Program-made: the position numbers and the translations under genes
Notes under the pieces: model-generated
Databases searched by the model: none
Told to the model about the DNA's origin: nothing
What the model saw: the letters and a program-made list of their open reading frames with translations, nothing else
DNA from: Doryteuthis pealeii
Taxonomy: Eukaryota; Mollusca; Cephalopoda; Myopsida; Loliginidae
NCBI GenBank assembly: GCA_023376005.1
Contig: CM042179.1
Span: 19,494,419-19,558,418 of the forward strand
DNA length: 64,000 nucleotides
Reading direction: 5' to 3'
Part shown: piece after piece, positions 61,382 to 64,000 of the stretch
Position numbering within the stretch: position 1 is the first letter of the stretch
Layout: the number at the start of each line of letters is the position of its first letter

Positions 61382-63327
61382 TTTCTTAGCCTTTGTTCCA
61401 ACCTTTTGGGTGTCCATTTCATTTGGTAATAACCTTCAAGGAATCTTGATCAAACTGGTTTGTGGGCGTATGTTCTCATTCTTATCACATCTGGTTTTAT
61501 TTTATATAATTATTCATACATTACATAGCTTGAATTAATCTGCCTTTCATTTAAGTATTTCTATCCTGATTTATGGGTTGAACTTGCAAATTTCAGGGAA
61601 CCAGATGCAATAGGTCTTGTAAGAACCTAAAGATATCGTGTGTATATATATATATATATATAATGAGCACCATGTAGAAACCTAATTACAGGTTCTTGTG
61701 TATTGTAAACTTATTGTATAAATTTTGATCAATCCTTCTACATTATATACATGTTTGAGAAGATTCAGATGATATTCAGTTTGTACAATATCAGAACAGT
61801 ATTCAAAAGCACTTAACAGTTTACCAAAGTAATCATTAATAAACTTTATTAACAAATGTCTATGAAAATCTGTTAGATGTGCCTCAAAACAGCCCATATT
61901 ATTAGTACATTTAAAATCCTGCAATGTGTCTTATATATTACTAAGTAATAAAGGTTTACATGATATTTGGTTAATTTGCATACTGGTTTTAACAAAACCA
62001 GGTTTAATAAATAATTTTATTTAATTTCATTAGGCTTTCTAATTTCATATTTCAATACGTTAAAACTTAAATACTTGCACCCAGAGAGTGTATATTCTTG
62101 CTAGTATGCTTAATCAGTTTGTGTCATAGATGGTTTACCTTGATACTATCAATATATAATTATTTACAAACAAAATAAGGATTTCTTATATATATGGTCC
62201 TAATACTCTTGTGTTTCTATGTATTAATAACAGGTAAGACTTTGTCTATCCTTTATAGAATGCCAAACAATTTTAAGCAGAACTATCAAATTTTGTTTGC
62301 ATGGTTATTGTTGTAGGAATTGGTAAGCCAGATTCAAATCCTAGATGAGGCTGTTTGCATTTCATGCTAATGCCCTTGGGATAGGCATAAATCAATATTC
62401 TTCCCCACCCCCAAAAATGATATAGTAAATAGAACAAACTGCATTCTTTGGCCTTGGTAAAACAACCAGTCTAGAAAAGAAAACTCTGAATTCAAATCTG
62501 CTGTACTAAACTTAAAAGTTGACCTAGTGTCCTAACCTGCTCATTCATGATTGTGTAAATACATATACAAGGAAGATTTTGTTTTTAAATTCCTCATAGA
62601 GTTGGAGTGGGGATTGAAGGCCAATTGGAAGGAATGCATGTTATGTTAACAGTATTTAACTTTCCAAACTTTAAAAAAAAAGTTGTTTCAATCAAATTTA
62701 ATTTAGCATTTATTAATTGGATTTATTGTTAGTTTTTAAGTTAAAGTAATTTTTTAGCATTATTGCTTAATACTAACAATCTGGATTTAAAAAATAATTT
62801 AAATCTGATGTAATTGGAATTTAAAAAAATATCTCTGCAAAACTCCATGAAATTTTTCATAGAACAACTTCATAATATAAAAAATAGGATTGAATTTGTT
62901 TTCTATTATGTGGATTTATCTTTTATAATAACAATTCATTCAGTGTTTGACAATAAAGATTTTAAAATAACCAGATGTGGTCTAAAACTTGAACTGGTGT
63001 AGATTGACACTTTAGCTAGTTTTTAAAAAATCATAAAACCGCCTTCTTCATGAATGCAATTTTAAACTTTTGGTTTATACATGCATATAAGTATTATATA
63101 CTGTAAAATGATAGATGTATTTTCACTGTCTATCATATTGCTAAAATGCTATGATATGCATATATATAATTTAGTAGTATGTTTATTGGAATGAGCATTT
63201 TGGGATGTGTTTGTTGCCTGCTGTGTTATTTTAATGCTTGTTCCATTTTTAATCTTTTTATTTCCTGACTACCACCTGAAAACAACAGAGAGTGATATTG
63301 ATAAGGAAAATGACAGAGAGTCTACTG
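26643..63327 (+). CDS. SPAG9: JIP3/JIP4 (SPAG9/MAPK8IP3, sunday driver) motor-adaptor gene, 5' ten exons
   Basis: Gene-level entry. JIP3/JIP4 proteins are cytoplasmic scaffolds that link vesicles and lysosomes to kinesin-1 and dynein and bind JNK-pathway kinases. Ten exons join without a phase conflict: 26643-26942, 43097-43217, 44515-44585, 44971-45062, 45756-46051, 48894-49082, 58917-59022, 59763-59848, 60489-60524, 63289-63327. This makes about 445 codons. Order: RH1 domain (about residues 18-100), coiled coil (101-180), a long acidic Ser-rich linker, TPELD (about 371) and [12 protein letters not shown] (about 409-420). The second leucine zipper, RH2 and WD40-like parts lie outside the window. 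Vertebrates have two paralogues; which name fits an invertebrate single copy is arbitrary. Intron 1 is 16.2 kb. Confidence 0.95.
27713..27741. repeat. (CT)n microsatellite
   Basis: About 14 uninterrupted CT units in the proximal part of JIP intron 1. Confidence 0.9.
28535..28570. promoter_or_regulatory. CpG-rich patch with an NRF1-like site in JIP intron 1
   Basis: ATTGCGCGCTTGCGCATTT contains several CpGs within a strongly CpG-poor region and is one or two bases from the NRF1 palindrome. It is 1.6 kb after exon 1, where an internal promoter or enhancer could lie. Function is inferred from sequence alone. Confidence 0.25.
33993..34233. mobile_element. TTAA-flanked MITE with perfect 17-bp inverted termini
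   Basis: TTAACTCTTAACATCCT (33993-34009) and AGGATGTTAAGAGTTAA (34217-34233) are exact reverse complements. The outer TTAA on each side is the target-site duplication typical of piggyBac-type transposition, giving an element of about 233 bp. No open frame is present, so it would depend on a transposase elsewhere. Confidence 0.75.
34951..34985. repeat. (TA)n microsatellite
   Basis: About 35 bases of TA repeat within JIP intron 1. Confidence 0.95.
35149..35178 (+). CDS. SPAG9: Candidate 30-nt microexon in JIP intron 1
   Basis: TATTATATTTTCAG precedes 30 nt encoding [10 protein letters not shown] in phase 0, followed by CAG/GTTAGA. Exon 1 ends and exon 2 starts in phase 0, so inclusion would insert ten residues into the coiled coil after RKGAEQ. 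The 30-mer is markedly GC-richer than its surroundings. I know of no matching insert in vertebrate proteins, so this may be a chance match to splice signals. Confidence 0.35.
37945..38215 (-). mobile_element. tRNA-derived SINE, family B, in JIP intron 1
   Basis: Reverse copy with a well-kept head, including TTTAACTCAGTTGGTAGAGC and GGTTCTGGGTTCAATAG. The body keeps CTACCTCAGATACAAAAACA and CTAGTGCTAGTGAGAAGG. Possible target duplication: TGTTAATATA on the left and TGTTAAATAA on the right. Confidence 0.88.
38811..38865. repeat. (TA)n microsatellite
   Basis: About 55 bases of TA repeat preceded by a short CA run, in JIP intron 1. Confidence 0.95.
40060..40345 (+). pseudogene. Tc1/mariner-type transposase relic (C-terminal part)
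   Basis: A plus-strand frame reads [13 protein letters not shown] at 40185-40223, the decayed form of the PDLNPIEH block that carries the last catalytic acid in Tc1/mariner DDE transposases. About 120 bases on comes [11 protein letters not shown], matching the family's C-terminal AVIKAKGG. Stops and shifts separate them. No terminal repeats were found. Confidence 0.55.
41212..41385 (+). mobile_element. tRNA-derived SINE, family A, internally deleted copy
   Basis: It aligns with 13000-13295 but lacks most of the head and a middle segment. It retains TTTAAATCCTGGAC, TTTCACATAGTTCACTAATA, GAACTCAAACCTGTTAAACT and the tail GGGTAAATACATGG. Confidence 0.75.
43097..43217 (+). CDS. SPAG9: JIP exon 2: first coiled-coil segment
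   Basis: 121 nt, in phase 0, out phase 1, bounded by TTTTTAG and GTAAGT. It encodes [20 protein letters not shown] followed by [20 protein letters not shown]. This matches the family segment KFIEFED ... LELKAKNYADQ and continues the RH1 coiled coil. Confidence 0.95.
43430..44130. other. JIP intron 2, less AT-rich stretch
   Basis: A long T run (about 43498-43529) is followed by about 550 bases of more balanced sequence, with no protein or repeat that I recognise. It may be an old transposon remnant. Confidence 0.3.
44134..44185. repeat. (TG)n microsatellite
   Basis: About 26 uninterrupted TG units in JIP intron 2, grading into TATG. Confidence 0.95.
44515..44585 (+). CDS. SPAG9: JIP exon 3: coiled coil
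   Basis: 71 nt, in phase 1, out phase 0, after a long pyrimidine tract and TTTCAG, with donor GTAAGT. It encodes [20 protein letters not shown] then YTE, matching the family SRLEERE ... KKEYNALHQRHTE. Confidence 0.95.
44971..45062 (+). CDS. SPAG9: JIP exon 4: end of the first coiled coil
   Basis: 92 nt, in phase 0, out phase 2, between TTTCTTCAG and GTATGT. It encodes [20 protein letters not shown] and ends NSPRVK, corresponding to the family region MIHNYMEHLERTK. Confidence 0.93.
45756..46051 (+). CDS. SPAG9: JIP exon 5: low-complexity linker
   Basis: 296 nt, in phase 2, out phase 1 (donor GTAAGA). It encodes about 99 residues rich in Ser, Glu, Lys and Pro. These include [20 protein letters not shown] and [15 protein letters not shown], which resemble linker segments of vertebrate JIP4. 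The acceptor is CAGAAG, a tandem NAG pair, so K-S or N might begin the exon depending on which AG is used. Confidence 0.9.
46052..48893 (+). other. JIP intron 5
   Basis: AT-rich intron with T runs. No repeat family or candidate exon could be supported. Confidence 0.6.
48894..49082 (+). CDS. SPAG9: JIP exon 6: linker
   Basis: 189 nt, in and out phase 1, with acceptor CTCAATAG and donor GTGAGT. It encodes [38 protein letters not shown] and NPESVG. Being phase-symmetric, it could be skipped without a frameshift. It has little similarity that I can recall to the vertebrate proteins, as expected for this fast-evolving linker. Confidence 0.85.
51380..51600. repeat. Diverged duplication with a period of about 130 bp
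   Basis: The blocks CAACTTCTCACATGTCTATT (about 51382) and CAACTTCTCATGAGTGTATT (about 51510) each lead into a similar tail ending CCTATGAATCATTG or CCTGTGAATCATTG. This shows an old local duplication in a transposon-like region. Confidence 0.65.
52638..53023 (-). mobile_element. Candidate solo LTR
   Basis: On the minus strand the segment starts TGTTACAACAGTGGGGTCTC and ends CCCTGTTACA, so it has TG...CA ends. A TATA-like ATATATATAGGAAAGG lies inside. The length of 386 bp fits a retrotransposon LTR. No flanking target duplication or partner LTR was found. Internally, ATATGGTGTTGAAATCT is repeated about 80 bp on as ATATTGTGTTGAAATCT. Confidence 0.35.
54049..54868 (+). mobile_element. TIR-element family, copy in JIP intron 6
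   Basis: Begins with ATTAGCATTCCCA (54049-54061) and ends with a decayed GTGCTGGCGTTAAT (to 54868) where the other copy has TGGGAATGCTAAT. The internal order matches 6188-7877. At 820 bp this is the most compact copy. No transposase is present. Confidence 0.65.
55749..55772. repeat. (TA)n microsatellite
   Basis: A short TA run next to the repeat-like patch at 55830-55965. Confidence 0.9.
55830..55965. repeat. Repeat-like GC-richer patch, possible Penelope-type end
   Basis: This patch is far richer in GC than the surrounding intron. On the minus strand it contains CATCTGATGAAGGCTTTG, similar to the CTGATGAAG motif of Penelope-like 3' ends. Splice-like signals (TTCAG/GTATGG and TTTTCAG) occur, but the implied exon does not fit the phase of exons 6 and 7. 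Confidence 0.35.
57001..57380. repeat. 36-bp minisatellite, about ten copies
   Basis: The unit is TTCATTAAGGGATTGACATC followed by ATTCAAAACTTGTCAC. Several units are shortened, for example one lacking GGGATTGACA near 57150 and one lacking part of the GTCACTTC segment near 57235. It lies in JIP intron 6. Confidence 0.95.
58917..59022 (+). CDS. SPAG9: JIP exon 7: TPELD motif
   Basis: 106 nt, in phase 1, out phase 2, between TTTTTTCAG and GTAAGT. It encodes [20 protein letters not shown] and [13 protein letters not shown]. The TPELD tract is shared with vertebrate JIP3/JIP4 (STPELDM). Confidence 0.93.
59763..59848 (+). CDS. SPAG9: JIP exon 8: conserved IGDVDFGAD block
   Basis: 86 nt, in phase 2, out phase 1 (donor GTAAGT). 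It encodes [20 protein letters not shown] then VDFGADIT, the counterpart of the family's LIGDVDEGADLLG just before the second leucine zipper. The acceptor is TTTCAGAAG, a tandem NAG pair, so an Arg could be included or left out. Confidence 0.95.
59849..60488 (+). other. JIP intron 8
   Basis: A short intron with two long coding-strand T runs, at about 59867-59897 and 60271-60299. No other feature was seen. Confidence 0.7.
60489..60524 (+). CDS. SPAG9: JIP exon 9: 36-nt microexon
   Basis: Acceptor ATTACAG and donor GTATTG bound exactly 36 nt, phase 1 in and out, encoding [11 protein letters not shown] with no stop. It adds 12 residues after GADIT. A phase-symmetric exon of this size is likely an optional cassette. 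The pyrimidine tract is weak, so regulated inclusion is plausible. Confidence 0.7.
60738..60770 (+). CDS. SPAG9: Candidate 33-nt microexon or alternative last exon
   Basis: After a good acceptor (TTGTTTCCAG) the phase-1 frame reads [11 protein letters not shown]. Stopping at 60770 gives 33 nt, again phase 1 in and out, but the donor GTTGCT is poor. If not spliced there, the frame ends at a TGA a few codons on, which would make a truncated isoform. Its acidic-aromatic character recalls the alternative insert of vertebrate JIP3 at this position. Coding status is uncertain. Confidence 0.35.
61341..61380. repeat. (TA)n microsatellite
   Basis: About 40 bases of TA repeat in JIP intron 9. Confidence 0.95.
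61700..62110. repeat. Dispersed repeat D, copy 2 (uninterrupted)
   Basis: It aligns in the same orientation with 22920-23580 but lacks the 215-bp insertion. It shares AATGTCTATGAA, CCTGCAATGTG, the palindrome CTGGTTTTAACAAAACCAG and TATTCTTGCTAGTATG. Confidence 0.7.
62316..62565 (+). mobile_element. tRNA-derived SINE, family A, in JIP intron 9
   Basis: A diverged copy keeping the B-box region GATTCAAATCCTAG, then TTTGCATTTCATGCTAATGC, GAAAACTCTGAATTCAAATC and a tail ending TGTAAATACATATA. Confidence 0.78.
63289..63327 (+). CDS. SPAG9: JIP exon 10: 39-nt microexon
   Basis: Acceptor AACAACAG and donor GTATGT bound 39 nt, phase 1 in and out, encoding [13 protein letters not shown]. It is highly charged and located 2.8 kb after exon 9. 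Like exon 9 it can be included or skipped without changing frame. The next conserved exon (second leucine zipper) should lie beyond the right edge. Confidence 0.7.
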
Positions 63328-64000
63328 GTATGTTTCTACCCTGTTTTCTCCTGCTTACGGGGTAATGCTTCTGTTGGCTTGCTTTGGGTATTTTATTTCC
63401 CCCCTTTTTTTTCTTTTAGGAATACATTCCTTTATCATTAATTGACTAACCATTTTTTTAATAACTGATGTCTTTTTGGTGGTGTTTCTATTTTTTCCTT
63501 TTGTTTATGAAATTGTATATTATTTTAAAGGAACTTTATATTATGAAACTTTTTTCTTTTCTTTTTTTCTTTTTTTTTCTTTGGGCCAGTGTAAAGAAAA
63601 TCTTTGGTCATTTTGGAATTTGTTCATATATTTTTATATGCTTTTTTGACATTAAGATGTGAATATCGAAGCTATACTGGAAAATTTAAGCAGTATTATA
63701 TCTATATGGTTTTTTGGTTCAAATCATTAGATTGATTGTCGTTTCAAATTTGAAAATAATTGAAAGACATTTTTTTTCTCTTGATGGAAAATATAAAAAT
63801 TGGGCTGTTTGGTGGAGATGTTCTATTGGGACTCTTCGTTGTTTTTTTTTTTTTTTTTTTTTTGTTTTTTTTTTGTTGTTTCTTTAAATCTTAATTTAGA
63901 TTGGATTCTGTATCTATAGTTGTTTATTCTAAAACTGAAAGGCCATTCTGATTTCTCTGTATATTGTTTGGAACATACACATTATACAAGGTAAATAATA
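63328..64000 (+). other. JIP intron 10, truncated by the window edge
   Basis: AT-rich intron with a T run at about 63841-63863. The expected next conserved exon (EVENLILEN-type leucine zipper) was not found before the edge. Confidence 0.6.

Larger units (their letters stand above)
60525..63288 (+). other. JIP intron 9
   Basis: Contains the candidate exon at 60738 and a look-alike acceptor at 60850, a (TA)n tract, repeat D and a SINE. Elsewhere it is AT-rich without recognisable features. Confidence 0.7.

Noticed and set aside
1..64000. CRISPR arrays, bacterial operons, phage or plasmid features
   Set aside because: Introns, SINEs, long microsatellites and spliced metazoan genes show this to be animal nuclear DNA. 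The tandem arrays have no spacer structure.

Overview
This is a stretch of animal nuclear DNA: AT-rich, intron-dominated and full of decayed mobile elements, tRNA-derived SINEs, (TA)n/(CA)n tracts and minisatellites. Small exons in long introns, two tRNA-headed SINE families and the transposon load fit a lophotrochozoan, most likely a mollusc and plausibly a cephalopod. That species call is inference; the gene calls are much firmer.

Two protein-coding genes lie head to head and both run off the window. On the minus strand is the 5' part of an AtuA-family (DUF1446, acyclic terpene utilisation-like) gene: exon 1 at 21786-21966, exon 2 at 7965-8065, an intron of about 13.7 kb between them, and later exons beyond the left edge. 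On the plus strand is the 5' part of a JIP3/JIP4 (MAPK8IP3/SPAG9, fly sunday driver) motor-adaptor gene. Its ATG is at 26643, and ten phase-consistent exons end at 63327, giving about 445 codons. The RH1 domain is encoded at the start, and the large C-terminal part lies beyond the right edge. The 4.7 kb between the two start codons should hold both promoters.

Layout. 1-3.6 kb: two decayed Ty3/gypsy pol remnants in opposite orientation. 4.37-4.63 kb: a 52-bp tandem repeat. 6.2-7.9 kb: a TIR element. 8.0 kb: AtuA exon 2. 8-21.8 kb: AtuA intron 1, with a hAT-type element carrying an 8-bp target duplication, an RPS29 retrocopy, a 101-bp minisatellite, TIR-element copies, Penelope-like element pieces, a retroposon with a 12-bp target duplication and its nested sibling, SINEs, and a foldback element. 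21.8-26.6 kb: exon 1 of AtuA, microsatellites, two near-perfect hairpins embedded in (TA)n tracts, and a dispersed repeat split by a short insertion. 26.6-64 kb: the JIP gene, whose introns hold a TTAA-flanked MITE, SINEs, a Tc1/mariner relic, an LTR candidate, a further TIR copy, a 36-bp minisatellite and many long T tracts on the coding strand.

The most interesting biology is in the JIP gene. After the conserved IGDVDFGAD block there are two confident tiny phase-1 exons (36 and 39 nt), plus a candidate of 33 nt with weak donor, at the place where I recall vertebrate JIP3 carrying an alternative insert. A 30-nt phase-0 microexon candidate also sits inside the 16-kb first intron. The introns are otherwise ordinary AT-rich sequence, and most long stretches not listed show no gene that I can support.
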